A stretch of DNA of 64,000 nt from Miltoncostaea sp050250915 (GTDB lineage: Bacteria > Actinomycetota > Thermoleophilia > Miltoncostaeales > Miltoncostaeaceae). Where the stretch lies: contig JBFWNT010000007.1 in the NCBI GenBank assembly GCA_050250915.1, forward strand, positions 79,756-143,755. Direction: 5' to 3'. Positions 1 through 8,468 of this stretch are shown here, piece after piece (the stretch's first letter is position 1; each line of letters begins with the position of its first letter). Below the pieces are notes generated by a model. It worked only from the letters and a program-made list of their open reading frames with translations, was not told the DNA's origin and made no database searches. The position numbers and the translations under genes are program-made.

Positions 1-1544
1 GCGTCGCTGAGCTCGCCGGACCGCTCGCCGAGGAAGGCGCGGGCGGCCTCGCCGGTGGTGCGGACGGTGGCGTCCACCCCCGACGGCCCGGCGGTCGCCT
101 CGATCATCACGGGGCCGAGTGCGGAGAGGTGGAGCAGGAACGCGATCTTCCGCGGCCGGTCGCCGCCCTCGCCCCGGTCGCCCCCGCCGTCGGGGTGGAT
201 GCGGACCTCGGCCGTCCCGCCGCCGGGGAGGGGGAGCTGGAGGTACGCGCCGTTCTGCGCCGAGGGGTCGGCCGCGGCCTGCGCCGCGCCGGAGGGCAGG
301 GGGAGGGGGAGGCTCGCCCCCGCGAGGGTCTGCGCGGCGATCCCGTCGGCGGCGCCGGCGGCCGCGCGCGCCACGGCGGCGTCCACCCCCGGGTGGTCGG
401 CCAGGGCGTGCAGCAGCGCCCGGAGGGGCGCCCGCTCCGGGACCTCCCCCGAGTGGAGCCGGTGCTCCAGGTTCACCCCGAGGTCCGCCAGCGCGCGCCG
501 CAGCGCCTGCCCGGTCCCCGATGTCGCATCGGCTCCGACGTCCCCGGTCAGCGCCGTCAGCGCCGTCGCCAGCGCCCTCAGGGACCCCTCGGCTCCGTCG
601 GGATCTGCTGCGGCCACGGCCGCCTGCGCCACGACGGCCGGGGCGGTCCCGGGGGGTTGTTCAAGTGAACGCGGAGTGCTGGTCCAACTGGACGTCGGCC
701 CCGGAACCGGCGTGGGGACCGGGGTGCCGGCCGATGGACGTTCACTCCTCAACGCGACGTCAACATCGGTGGCGGTGGCGGTGGCGGTGGCGGTGGCGGT
801 GGCGGTGGCGGTGGCGGTGGCGGTGGCGGTGGCGGTGGCGGTGGCGGCGGTGGTGGCCGGGGCCGCGCCGGCCGGGGCGCCCGGGGTCCGGGCGGCGAGG
901 GCGTCGGCGAGGGCGGTGAGGGTGCGGCCGATGGGTGCGCCCTCCAGGAGCTGGGCGAGGCCGGCGACGGACGCCGGGGTGGCCGGGAGGCCGGCGGCCT
1001 CGAGGCGGGCGAAGGCCGCGGCCTGGGCGGGGGTCGAGACGCCCGCGGCGGCGGCGCGGGCCGCCAGGGCGGCGGCGGGGGCGCCGGGAGGCACCTCGAC
1101 CCCGGCGTCCGCCAGGGCCGCGAGCAGCGAGCCGGCCGCGCCGGAGGGCACCCCGGCCTGCGCCAGCGCCGTCGCCGGGGCCATCGGCACGGGCACCCCC
1201 GGTGCGCCCGCGGCGCCCGGACCTGCGCCGGGTGCGCCCTCCGGCATCACCCGCAGGGTCACCCGCTCGGCGCCGGTCTGGGCCACCTGCAGGCGCACGG
1301 TGGAGCCCGGCTCCATCGGCAGGTCGCTCGCCGCGGTCAGCACGCCGCCGGCCAGGGCCAGCTCGACCTGCCCCGCGCTCGCCGCGATGACCCGCGCCGC
1401 CAGCACCTGCCCCTCCGTGACCCCCAGGACCTGCGAGGACGCGACCGCGATCGACGGGGCCGCGGCCGCCGCGGACGCCGCAGCCACGGGCGCCGCGGCG
1501 GCGGGGGCGGGCGCGGGCACGGTGGCGGTGACGTTGCTCGACAT
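1..1544 (-). CDS. FliK-like hook-length control protein, 3' end outside window
   Basis: The minus-strand frame is open from an ATG at 1544, preceded by an AGAAGG ribosome site, to the left edge (514 codons, no stop). An N-terminal Ala-rich stretch leads into a beta-rich block (GQVLAARVIAASAGQVELAL) that resembles the N-terminal domain of Gram-positive FliK/YlqG-type proteins. A low-complexity Ala/Thr/Pro linker follows, and then YLQLPLPGGG and RKIAFLLHLSALGPVMIEA, which look like the FliK C-terminal fold. The linker holds 13 exact Ala-Thr repeats. The family measures hook length and switches export specificity. A second FliK candidate lies at 62000-63370. The long plus-strand frame over this region is judged a GC-rich shadow. 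Confidence 0.75.
   Translation of the reverse strand, partial: MSSNVTATVPAPAPAAAAPVAAASAAAAAPSIAVASSQVLGVTEGQVLAARVIAASAGQVELALAGGVLTAASDLPMEPGSTVRLQVAQTGAERVTLRVMPEGAPGAGPGAAGAPGVPVPMAPATALAQAGVPSGAAGSLLAALADAGVEVPPGAPAAALAARAAAAGVSTPAQAAAFARLEAAGLPATPASVAGLAQLLEGAPIGRTLTALADALAARTPGAPAGAAPATTAATATATATATATATATATATATATATDVDVALRSERPSAGTPVPTPVPGPTSSWTSTPRSLEQPPGTAPAVVAQAAVAAADPDGAEGSLRALATALTALTGDVGADATSGTGQALRRALADLGVNLEHRLHSGEVPERAPLRALLHALADHPGVDAAVARAAAGAADGIAAQTLAGASLPLPLPSGAAQAAADPSAQNGAYLQLPLPGGGTAEVRIHPDGGGDRGEGGDRPRKIAFLLHLSALGPVMIEATAGPSGVDATVRTTGEAARAFLGERSGELSD
768..845. repeat. (GGTGGC)13 hexanucleotide tandem repeat inside fliK-like gene
   Basis: Thirteen uninterrupted copies of GGTGGC read as alternating Ala and Thr codons on the minus strand. 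Because the unit is six bases, slippage would lengthen or shorten the linker by two residues without a frameshift. It sits in the low-complexity linker between the two folded regions of the FliK-like protein. Confidence 0.95.
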
Positions 1545-1589
1545 CGCCCTTCTTGTCGTCCCCCGCCGCTCCGCACGTGAGCCCACAGG

Positions 1590-1617
1590 TCAAGTGGCGT
1601 CACGACCCTGCCGATGA
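1590..1617 (+). promoter_or_regulatory. Putative sigma-28 promoter of the flgF operon
   Basis: TCAA at 1590-1593, a 16-base gap, then GCCGATGA at 1610-1617. This resembles the FliA/SigD consensus TAAA-N15-GCCGATAA and recurs upstream of other late flagellar genes in this window. It lies 36 bases before the flgF start codon, between the divergent fliK-like gene and flgF. Confidence 0.65.
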
Positions 1618-1653
1618 CAGCCGGGAACGGATTCACCCACGGAAGGCCGGGGT

Positions 1654-2385
1654 TTGCTCAGAGGGATCTACATCGCGGCGAGCGGTCTGCTCGCCGAGAG
1701 CGCGCGACAGGACGTCATCGCCAACAACCTGGCGAACGCGACGACCACCGGCTTCAAGCGCAGCGAGAGCACGGCACATCCGTTCAGCTCCATGCTGCTG
1801 CACAACATGGGCCAGGCCGGCGCACCCGCCATCGGGACGATGGAGATGGGCGCGGAGGTCGACGGCATCGACCGCATCGACAGCCAGGGGGCCCTGCGCT
1901 TCACCGGCAACAACCTGGACCTCGCCCTGGTGGGCAAGGGCCACTTCACGATCGACACGCCCGGCGGGCGCCGATACACCCGGGACGGGTCGTTCGGCCT
2001 CGACGACAACGGGCGCCTGGTGACCAAGGAGGGGAACCCCGTCCTCGGGGTGGCCGGGCCGATCACGCTGGACCGCGGCGAGGTGAAGATCGCCGCCGAC
2101 GGAACGATCTCGCAGGCCGGGCAGGTCAAGGGCAAGCTCATGCTCACCGACCTCGACCCGACCTCGATCACCACGGAGGGTGCCAGCACGTACACCGGCA
2201 CGGCGACCGGGACGTCGACCGCGTCGGTGCGTCAGAACCACCTCGAGAGCAGCACGGTCAACGTGGTCTCCGAGATGGTGGACCTGATCCGCGTCATGCG
2301 CGCGTTCGAGTCCAACCAGAAGTCCGTCCAGTCACACGACGAGGCCCTCCAGGCCTCCATCCAGAAGGTCGGTGCGGTCGCGTAG
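1654..2385 (+). CDS. flgF: Flagellar rod/hook-basal body protein, FlgF/FlgG family (FlhO type)
   Basis: A 243-residue axial protein of the distal rod. The N-terminal rod motif NNLANATTTGFKR (residues 24-36) and the C-terminal helix SEMVDLIRVMRAFESNQKS are hallmarks of the FlgE/F/G family. Length matches Bacillus FlhO, the FlgF-like member. The start is TTG at 1654, giving the family-typical beginning MLRGIYIAASG, with a GGAAGG ribosome site upstream. It is the first gene after a sigma-28-like promoter and heads a rod-to-filament cluster. FlgF and FlgG are hard to tell apart by sequence alone; I call this FlgF because the next gene fits FlgG better. Confidence 0.85.
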   Translation: MLRGIYIAASGLLAESARQDVIANNLANATTTGFKRSESTAHPFSSMLLHNMGQAGAPAIGTMEMGAEVDGIDRIDSQGALRFTGNNLDLALVGKGHFTIDTPGGRRYTRDGSFGLDDNGRLVTKEGNPVLGVAGPITLDRGEVKIAADGTISQAGQVKGKLMLTDLDPTSITTEGASTYTGTATGTSTASVRQNHLESSTVNVVSEMVDLIRVMRAFESNQKSVQSHDEALQASIQKVGAVA

Positions 2386-2549
2386 CGGAGACCTCTGACA
2401 GCGAGCAACCCCAGAGCCGGACCGCCCCGACGTGGCGGAAGCTCAGGAGGCCCGACGGATCGACGGCCTCCACCCCGCACCACCCCGCTCGCCCATGACG
2501 CTCCGCCCGGCCCCGCCGTCTGCACGACGACACGGAGGCACGAGGGCAG

Positions 2550-3305
2550 ATGATGGATGCGCTCTACTCGGCTGCCACGGGCATGATGGCCCAGCAGACG
2601 AGCATGGACGTGGTCGCCAACAACCTGGCGAACGCCACGACCACGGGCTACAAGCGCGACCGGATGGACATGGTCGACCTCGCGTACCAGCCCTTCCGCC
2701 TCCCCACCGGCAAGGACGGCCAGGTGGGTCTCGGCGCGGCGCCCGGCGCCCTGGGCAAGGAGCACGAGCAGGGCGCCCTCCAGAACACGGGCCGCGCGCT
2801 GGACGTCGCGATCCAGGGCGAGGGCTTCCTGCAGGTGACGCGCCCGGACGGCTCGCTCGCCTACACCCGCGCCGGCAACCTGCAGATCGACGCCAACGGT
2901 CGCCTCGGCACCCCCGGCGGCGACCTGCTGCAGCCGCGGATCACCATCCCGGCGACCGCGACCGACATCACCATCGCCCCCGACGGCACGGTGAGCGCCA
3001 CGGTCAACGGGTCGGTCACCAAGGTCGGCCAGATCCAGACGGCGAGCTTCGCGAACCCCTCCGGGCTCCAGGCCGCCGGCGACAGCGTGTTCACCGCCAG
3101 CGCCAACTCCGGCGCCGCCGACGTCGGCAACCCCGGCACCGGCACCCGCGGCCAGCTCTCCCAGGGCGTCCTGGAGGGGTCCAACGTGAACGTCGGCCAG
3201 GAGATGATCTCCCTCATCGTCACGCAGCGCGCGTTCGAGGCCTCCAGCAAGGTGGTCTCGGCGAGCGACGAGATGATGGGCATGGCGAACGGCCTGCGTC
3301 GATGA
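2550..3305 (+). CDS. flgG: Flagellar distal rod protein FlgG
   Basis: A 251-residue axial rod protein. It begins MMDALYSAATGM and carries the rod motif NNLANATTTGYKR at residues 24-36. It ends with the SLIVTQRAFEASSKVV helix of flagellar basal-body proteins. The core contains RALDVAIQGEGFLQV and AYTRAGNLQID, characteristic of FlgG. The second ATG, three bases on, is an alternative start. The last bases overlap the next gene (ATGA), so translation is probably coupled. A 164-base gap separates it from flgF, and I see no gene or clear promoter in it. Confidence 0.92.
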   Translation: MMDALYSAATGMMAQQTSMDVVANNLANATTTGYKRDRMDMVDLAYQPFRLPTGKDGQVGLGAAPGALGKEHEQGALQNTGRALDVAIQGEGFLQVTRPDGSLAYTRAGNLQIDANGRLGTPGGDLLQPRITIPATATDITIAPDGTVSATVNGSVTKVGQIQTASFANPSGLQAAGDSVFTASANSGAADVGNPGTGTRGQLSQGVLEGSNVNVGQEMISLIVTQRAFEASSKVVSASDEMMGMANGLRR

Positions 3306-3580
3306 GCCAGCCGATCCAGGGCCTCAACACCGCCCCCCTCGCCGGCGCCGCGCCCGCGGCCGCCACCCCGGTGGACCCGAAGGTGAAGGAGGCCGCCGAG
3401 CAGTTCGAGGGCGTCTTCATGAGCATGCTCGTCGGCGAGATGATGAAGGGCACCGAGACCGAGGGCGGCAACGCCATCTACACGGGCCTCATGACCGAGA
3501 AGCTGGGCGACGAGCTCGCGCGCTCCGGCGGCATCGGCCTGGCCGACGTCCTCGAGAAGCAGCTCGGAGGTGCGTCATGA
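3302..3580 (+). CDS. FlgJ-type rod-binding protein (no muramidase domain)
   Basis: A 92-residue protein matching only the N-terminal rod-binding domain of FlgJ. The key stretch is AAEQFEGVFMSMLVGEMMKG, followed by YTGLMTEKLGDELARSGGIG. The peptidoglycan hydrolase half of proteobacterial FlgJ is absent, as is usual in Gram-positive flagellar operons. It would act as a rod scaffold or cap. Its start overlaps the flgG stop and its end overlaps the next gene, both as ATGA. Confidence 0.88.
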   Translation: MSQPIQGLNTAPLAGAAPAAATPVDPKVKEAAEQFEGVFMSMLVGEMMKGTETEGGNAIYTGLMTEKLGDELARSGGIGLADVLEKQLGGAS

Positions 3581-3960
3581 GCAACGTCGAGGCCTGCCGC
3601 GAGTGCGGCCGCCTGTTCGGCTTCCTGCCGCGCGGGATGTGCATCGAGTGCCAGGACCTGCGCGAGCAGCGCTTCCAGGCGGTCAAGGAGTACCTCGCCG
3701 ACAACCGCGGCGCGTCGATCCTGCAGACCGCGTCGGAGACGGGCGTGGAGGAGGGGCTCATCGTCGGCTGGATCCGCGAGGGGCGCCTCCAGTACGCCGG
3801 CCCGGACGCCGGGCGGCTGGAGGGAATCGACCACGACGAGGATGTCAAGGCGCGCATCCGCGCGCAGCTGGCGGCACAGGCGGGCGGGACGGGGACGGAT
3901 CCCCGGCCGCCCGCCGCCGCTCCCGTCCCCGGCAACCTCGGCATGCGGAGCCGGTCCTGA
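3577..3960 (+). CDS. yvyF: YvyF-like flagellar operon protein (TIGR03826 family)
   Basis: A 127-residue protein whose N-terminus holds two CxxC pairs (CRECGRLFG and MCIECQDLRE), a likely zinc-binding knuckle. An HTH-like segment follows (ILQTASETGVEEGLIVGWIREGRL). This is the pattern of Bacillus YvyF, which is encoded beside flgM, flgN and flgK; its exact role is unsettled. The last 25 residues are a Pro/Ala-rich tail. Overlap with genes on both sides indicates one operon. A flgM anti-sigma gene, often adjacent in Bacillus, is not seen here. Confidence 0.85.
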   Translation: MSNVEACRECGRLFGFLPRGMCIECQDLREQRFQAVKEYLADNRGASILQTASETGVEEGLIVGWIREGRLQYAGPDAGRLEGIDHDEDVKARIRAQLAAQAGGTGTDPRPPAAAPVPGNLGMRSRS

Positions 3961-4466
3961 TGGTCGCCGCCACCGTCGCCGAGCTCGCGGGCCACCTCGA
4001 CGAGGCCCACGCCTCGCAGGCCTGGCTGCTCGACCTGGTCACCCGCCAGCGACCCGCGATCGTCGGGGCCGACCACGAGGCGGTCGACGCCCTCGCGGCC
4101 GAGATCGAGGCCGAGGTCCGGCGTCTCGCCGCCATCGAGAAGGCGCGCACCGCCGCCGCCCAGGCCCTCGCCGACGAGCGCGGCCTGGCCGCGACCCGCT
4201 GGTCGTCGCTCCAGGGGGCGCTCGCCCCCGAGGAGCTCGCCGCGCTGGCGCCGCGGGTGGACCGCATCGAGCGGGCCGTCCGCGACCTGGAGCTGGCCAA
4301 CGCGATCAACGCCCAGCTGGTGCGCCGCGAGCTGGAGCTGGTGGACCTGTCGGTCCGCAGCCTCGCCCAGCCCGACCCGCGCACCGCGCCCAACGCGTAC
4401 ACCGCCGCCGGCGGCCGCGTCGCCGCACCGCCCGTCGCCCCCGTCCTGCTGAACACGGCCGCGTAG
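3960..4466 (+). CDS. flgN: FlgN-like export chaperone for FlgK/FlgL
   Basis: A 168-residue, almost entirely helical, charged protein. Its position directly before flgK and flgL, and the heptad-like stretch DRIERAVRDLELANAINAQL followed by RRELELVDLSVRSL, fit the FlgN family of hook-filament junction chaperones. The ATG overlaps the upstream stop by one base. The sequence is weakly conserved, so the call leans on context. The C-terminal 35 residues are Ala/Pro-rich and probably disordered. Confidence 0.75.
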   Translation: MVAATVAELAGHLDEAHASQAWLLDLVTRQRPAIVGADHEAVDALAAEIEAEVRRLAAIEKARTAAAQALADERGLAATRWSSLQGALAPEELAALAPRVDRIERAVRDLELANAINAQLVRRELELVDLSVRSLAQPDPRTAPNAYTAAGGRVAAPPVAPVLLNTAA

Positions 4467-4469
4467 ACG

Positions 4470-5879
4470 ATGGGGTCCACCTTCTTCGGCCTGAACGTCG
4501 CCCTCTCGGGCGTCGTGACCAACCAGCGGGCCCTCAACACCGTCTCCCACAACCTGACCAACGCCACGACGCCGGGCTACACCCGCCAGCGCGTCGAGAC
4601 CGCCGCCCAGATCCCCTACACCCACCCGGCGCTCAACAACGCCGTGGCCCCGGGGCAGGTCGGCACCGGCGTCGTCGCCACCGCCCACCTGCGGCTGCGC
4701 GACCAGTTCGTGGACCTCAACTACCGCTCCACGTCGTCGGACGTCGGCCAGTGGGAGGCCCGGGCGGACGCGATGCAGACGCTCGACACCGTCATCGACG
4801 AGCCCGGCGACACCGGCATCACGTCGCTGATGTCCAAGTACTGGAGCGCGTGGCACGCCCTCTCGCTGCAGCCCGATTCGGCCGCAGCCCGCGAGGCGGT
4901 CCGCAGCGCCGGCCAGACCCTGGCCGCGGGCTTCAACGACATGAGCCGCCAGCTCACCCAGGCGCAGACGGAGGCCGACACGCGCGTGGGCCTCGGCGTC
5001 CAGCGGGTCAACGAGATCGCCGGCCAGCTGAACAACCTGAACAAGCAGATCGGGATGGTCGTGGCCGTCGGCCAGGAGCCGAACGACCTTCGCGACCAGC
5101 GCGACCTGCTCCTCGACGAGCTGGCGACCTACACGAACATGGGCGTCTCCGAGACCGGGCCCAACGGCAAGGTCACCGTCACGCTCGGCAACCAGATCCT
5201 GGTGGACCCCTCCACCGACACCGTCAACGCCCTCGCGATCGGCGCCGGCGGCGCGGCGACGGTGGGCGGCAACGCCACCACCATCACCAGCGGCAAGCTG
5301 CGCGGCTACGTGGACCTGCGCGACACCGTGATCGGCGGCCCCAACGGCTACCTGGCCCAGCTCGACACGATGGCCGGCGCGCTGGTCGCATCGGTCAACG
5401 CGCGCCACGCCGCCGGGTACGGCCTGGACGGCACGACGGGCAACGCGTTCTTCCAGGGCACCACCGCCGCCACCATCGCGCTGGACCCGGCGGTCGCCGG
5501 CTCCACCGACAAGATCGCGGCCAGCTCCACCGCCGCGGGCCTGCCGGGTGGGTCCGACGCGGCGGTCACGATGGCCCAGCTGCAGTACGTGGTCCAGACC
5601 ATCGGTACCGCGACGACGACGCTGGACGGCTTCTACGGCCAGTTCGTCGCGAAGATCGGCGTGGACGCCGACCAGGCGTCGCGTCTCCACGAGGTCCAGT
5701 CCGGCGTCCTCGACGCCGCTCAGGCGCGCCGCGACGGCGTGAGCGGCGTGAACATGGACGAGGAGATGACGGACATGGTCCGGTTCCAGAAGTCCTACAA
5801 CGCCGCCGCGCGGATGATCACCACCCTCGACCAGATGCTCGAGACGATCATCACCGGCATGGGCGTGGTCGGCCGATAG
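4470..5879 (+). CDS. flgK: Flagellar hook-associated protein 1 (FlgK)
   Basis: A 469-residue hook-filament junction protein. The N-terminal axial motif HNLTNATTPGYTRQ lies at about residues 27-40, and the C-terminus holds DEEMTDMVRFQKSYNAAARM, both diagnostic for FlgK. The middle contains the usual EINGLN-like region (VNEIAGQLNNLNKQI). Length is close to Bacillus FlgK. The start lies four bases after the flgN stop. FlgK is secreted by the flagellar export apparatus with FlgN help and joins hook to filament together with FlgL. Confidence 0.95.
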   Translation: MGSTFFGLNVALSGVVTNQRALNTVSHNLTNATTPGYTRQRVETAAQIPYTHPALNNAVAPGQVGTGVVATAHLRLRDQFVDLNYRSTSSDVGQWEARADAMQTLDTVIDEPGDTGITSLMSKYWSAWHALSLQPDSAAAREAVRSAGQTLAAGFNDMSRQLTQAQTEADTRVGLGVQRVNEIAGQLNNLNKQIGMVVAVGQEPNDLRDQRDLLLDELATYTNMGVSETGPNGKVTVTLGNQILVDPSTDTVNALAIGAGGAATVGGNATTITSGKLRGYVDLRDTVIGGPNGYLAQLDTMAGALVASVNARHAAGYGLDGTTGNAFFQGTTAATIALDPAVAGSTDKIAASSTAAGLPGGSDAAVTMAQLQYVVQTIGTATTTLDGFYGQFVAKIGVDADQASRLHEVQSGVLDAAQARRDGVSGVNMDEEMTDMVRFQKSYNAAARMITTLDQMLETIITGMGVVGR

Positions 5880-5898
5880 GCACCAGGAAGGGATTCCG

Positions 5899-6798
5899 AT
5901 GATCGGACGCATGGCCACGGAGCAGGCGGTCAGGAACTTCCTGAGCGACCTGCAGGGCAACTACCGCAGCCTCGCGGACTCGCAGCGCCAGGTCTCCACC
6001 GGCAAGCGGATCCTCACGCCGTCGGACGACCCGGTGGGGGTCGCGATCGGCCTGGGCCTGCGGCGCGACATGAGCGCCACGGACACGTGGAGCCGCAACA
6101 TCGACGACTCGATGACGTGGCTCAACACCACCGACAGCGCGCTGGGCCAGGCCCTCGAGATCGTGCAGCGGGCCCGCGAGCTGGCGGTGCAGGGCGGCAA
6201 CGGCACCCTGTCGGACGCCTCGCGCCAGCTGATCGCCTCGGAGGTCGCCGGCCTGCGCGGCCAGTTCGTGGAGGTGGGCAACAGCAGCCTCGGCGGCCGC
6301 TTCATCTTCGGCGGCACCGCCACCGACACCCAGCCGTTCGACCCGAACACGGCGGCCGCAGCGACCCCGGTCAACACCGGCCTGGTCAACCGCGAGGTGG
6401 CGCCGGGCTCGGTGATCTCCGTGAACATCACCGCCGACCGGCTCCAGACGCCGCCGGCGGGGGCCCCCGACATCTTCCAGACGCTCCAGGACCTGTCGGA
6501 CGCGCTCCAGACGAACGACACCGCGGGCATCAGCGCCGCGCTCGACCGCCTCGACGTCCACCAGGACAACATCAGCGCGCTGCGCGGCGAGGGCGCGGCC
6601 AAGATCAACCGCCTGGAGCTCACGCAGAGCCGCTTCCAGGCGCAGACGATCGCCATGGGCGACCAGCGCTCGAAGATCGAGGACGTGGACATGGCCGAGG
6701 CCATCACCAACCTCACGATGCGCGAGTCGGTCTACAAGGCCGCCCTGGCCACCGGCGCCCGGGTCATCCAGCCCACGCTCGTGGACTTCCTCCGGTGA
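5899..6798 (+). CDS. flgL: Flagellar hook-associated protein 3 (FlgL)
   Basis: A 299-residue flagellin-fold protein. It has STGKRILTPSDDPVGVAI near residue 35, the FlgL counterpart of the flagellin SSGLRIN motif, and GGRFIFGGTATDTQPF in the middle, which is characteristic of FlgL. The C-terminus (DVDMAEAITNLTMRESVYKA) is the D0/D1 return helix. A GGAAGG ribosome site lies just before the ATG. It joins FlgK to the filament. The next 223 bases contain the promoter and leader of the first flagellin. Confidence 0.95.
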   Translation: MIGRMATEQAVRNFLSDLQGNYRSLADSQRQVSTGKRILTPSDDPVGVAIGLGLRRDMSATDTWSRNIDDSMTWLNTTDSALGQALEIVQRARELAVQGGNGTLSDASRQLIASEVAGLRGQFVEVGNSSLGGRFIFGGTATDTQPFDPNTAAAATPVNTGLVNREVAPGSVISVNITADRLQTPPAGAPDIFQTLQDLSDALQTNDTAGISAALDRLDVHQDNISALRGEGAAKINRLELTQSRFQAQTIAMGDQRSKIEDVDMAEAITNLTMRESVYKAALATGARVIQPTLVDFLR

Positions 6799-6811
6799 CG
6801 GACACGTTTTC

Positions 6812-6838
6812 TCAAGTCCCGGCGCCCCGATCCGATGA
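6812..6838 (+). promoter_or_regulatory. Putative sigma-28 promoter of flagellin gene 1
   Basis: TCAA at 6812-6815, a 15-base gap, then TCCGATGA at 6831-6838. It matches the element upstream of flgF and flagellin 2. It would give flagellin gene 1 an untranslated leader of roughly 175 bases, separate from the flgK-flgL transcript. Confidence 0.65.
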
Positions 6839-6880
6839 GCCTGATGCGTTCCCCGTCCCACGGTGGCGCACCGGTGTCAT

Positions 6881-6899
6881 CCCGACCGGGACGGTCGGG
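6881..6899 (+). promoter_or_regulatory. Putative CsrA-binding stem-loop in flagellin 1 leader
   Basis: A perfect 7-bp stem (CCCGACC paired with GGTCGGG) closes a five-base loop GGGAC. Presentation of GGA in a short hairpin loop is the classic CsrA site. The inner part GACC-RGGAC-GGTC also occurs in the leader of flagellin gene 2 (31213-31227). Bacillus hag mRNA has a comparable upstream hairpin site. Binding is inferred. Confidence 0.6.
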
Positions 6900-7021
6900 C
6901 GGCACCACCTCAATCTCCATCCCATGACGAAGGACACGGAAGTCCCGTCGCACGTCACCTCCGGGCAGAGGCCCGAACCCGCCGGACCGGCGGATCGACA
7001 GGCGAGAAAGGACTTCTGACA

Positions 7022-7855
7022 ATGGGTCTGCGGATCTACAACAACGTCGAGGCGCAGAACGCCCATCGGCAGCTCCAGAGCACGAACGACAAGCTCAGCA
7101 GCACGATGGAGCGGCTCTCGTCCGGCCTGCGCATCAACCGGGCGGCCGACGACGCCGCCGGCCTGGCCGTCAGCGAGGAGATGCGGACGCAGATCCGCGG
7201 CATGAAGGTCGCCTCGCGCAACGCCCTCGACGGCGTCTCCCTCGTGCAGGTCGCCGACGGCGCCCTGTCGGGCGTCAACGACATGCTCCAGCGCGTCCGC
7301 GACCTGGCGGTGCAGGCGGCCAACGGCACGCTCACCGACCTCCAGCGCGGCAACCTGGACCAGGAGGTCCAGTCGATCGTCGCCGAGATGGCGCGCGTCG
7401 CCTCGGACACCGAGTTCAACGGCGTCAAGATCCTGTCCGGGTCGGTCGCCACCGCCGCCTCCGCCATCACCCTCCAGGTGGGCGCGAACGGCTCGCAGGT
7501 GATCGCCTTCACCGTCGCCACCATGACGGCGTCGGACCTCGGCATCTCGGGCCTCGCGGTCTCGACCGCCGCCTCCGCGACCGCCGCGATCGCCTCGATC
7601 GACGCCGCCATCCGCACCGTGAACAGCCAGCGGGCGAGCATGGGCGCGATCCAGAACCGCCTCGAGCAGACGATCAGCCGGCTCGAGCTGACCTCCGAGA
7701 ACCTCCAGGCCGCCGAGTCGCGCATCCGTGACGCCGACATGGCCTCGGAGATGATCGACTACACGCGCAACCAGATCCTGCAGCAGTCCGGGACGGCCAT
7801 GCTCGCGCAGGCCAACCAGGCGCCGCGGAGCATCCTGCAGCTCCTGCAGGGCTGA
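7022..7855 (+). CDS. Flagellin 1
   Basis: A 277-residue filament protein. The N-terminal D0/D1 region carries RLSSGLRINRAADDAAGLAVSE (residues 31-52), and the C-terminus has ESRIRDADMASEMIDY and NQILQQSGTAMLAQANQ. Only about 60 Ser/Thr/Ala-rich residues lie between the conserved ends, so there is essentially no D2/D3 surface domain. The start is chosen at MGLRIYNN, preceded by AAAGGA; an upstream in-frame extension has no flagellin character. It is a close paralogue of flagellin 2 at 31310-32140. fliW follows 32 bases later. Confidence 0.97.
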   Translation: MGLRIYNNVEAQNAHRQLQSTNDKLSSTMERLSSGLRINRAADDAAGLAVSEEMRTQIRGMKVASRNALDGVSLVQVADGALSGVNDMLQRVRDLAVQAANGTLTDLQRGNLDQEVQSIVAEMARVASDTEFNGVKILSGSVATAASAITLQVGANGSQVIAFTVATMTASDLGISGLAVSTAASATAAIASIDAAIRTVNSQRASMGAIQNRLEQTISRLELTSENLQAAESRIRDADMASEMIDYTRNQILQQSGTAMLAQANQAPRSILQLLQG

Positions 7856-7887
7856 CGGTTGGCGCCGAACCCCAGGGAGAGCAACCG

Positions 7888-8364
7888 ATGACGACGGCCG
7901 CCACCACCAATCAGTCCCCGATCTCCGTGCCCTCGCAGGCGCTGGGGGCGATCGAGGTGCGGCCCGAGTCGGTCATCACCATGACGGAGCCGCTCGCCGG
8001 CTTCGCCGACACCACGCGGTACGCGCTCATCGAGCACACCCGCGACGGTGGCGCGGCCGCCGGATCGGTCTTCTGGCTCCAGGCGGTCGAGCGCCCGTTC
8101 CACGCCTTCGTCGTCACCGACCCCTGGGGCGTCCACCCCGAGTACGCCCCGGAGATCTCCGACGCCGACGCGCAGCAGCTCGGCCTGACGAGCTTCGAGG
8201 ACGCTCGCGTCTTCGGGATCCTCACGGTCCCGCGCAACCCGAGCGAGATCACGATCAACCTGCGCGCGCCGGTGGTGCTGAACGTCGCGCAGCGGCTCGC
8301 GAAGCAGGTCGTGGTGCTGAACGACCAGTACAGCACCCGCCACCCCATGCACGGGGGAGACTGA
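7888..8364 (+). CDS. fliW: Flagellar assembly factor FliW
   Basis: A 158-residue protein. The family pattern is visible in the central LIEHTRDGGAAAGSVFWLQ, the stretch PFHAFVVTDPW, and the C-terminal ITVNL-type strand (ITINLRAPVVLN) followed by KQVVVLNDQYSTRHP. FliW binds flagellin and also CsrA; when free flagellin falls, FliW sequesters CsrA and relieves repression of flagellin mRNA. It follows flagellin 1 directly with an AGGGAGAG ribosome site, which suits that feedback. Its usual neighbour csrA lies about 22.5 kb away at 30882. Confidence 0.95.
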   Translation: MTTAATTNQSPISVPSQALGAIEVRPESVITMTEPLAGFADTTRYALIEHTRDGGAAAGSVFWLQAVERPFHAFVVTDPWGVHPEYAPEISDADAQQLGLTSFEDARVFGILTVPRNPSEITINLRAPVVLNVAQRLAKQVVVLNDQYSTRHPMHGGD

Positions 8365-8376
8365 ACCCCCGCAACC

Positions 8377-8468
8377 TGCGCGACACCACCGACACCGGCG
8401 AGCCGCACACGCAAACTCCCGGCGGTCCAATGCGAGCGAAGCGAGCCGGAGGCCCCGCTAAAGAGGCC
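8377..8468. repeat. Structured 120-bp repeat element, copy A1 (truncated)
   Basis: This first copy of the element in the A orientation lacks about 30 bases at its right end, including the closing half of its outer stem. It begins just after fliW, with TGCGCGACACCACCGA, and contains the shared GCGAGCGAAGCGAGCC block. No open reading frame with coding character covers it. Confidence 0.85.

Noticed and set aside
55..1617. Long plus-strand open frame over the left edge
   Set aside because: It is Pro/Arg/Ser-rich with a poly-Ala-Val run from the hexanucleotide repeat and no recognisable fold. The minus-strand frame has a ribosome site and FliK-like blocks.
3489..5960. 823-codon minus-strand open frame opposite yvyF, flgN and flgK
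   Set aside because: Dominated by Gly, Arg, Val, His and Asp runs, the antisense image of GC-rich codons. The plus strand has well-defined flagellar genes.
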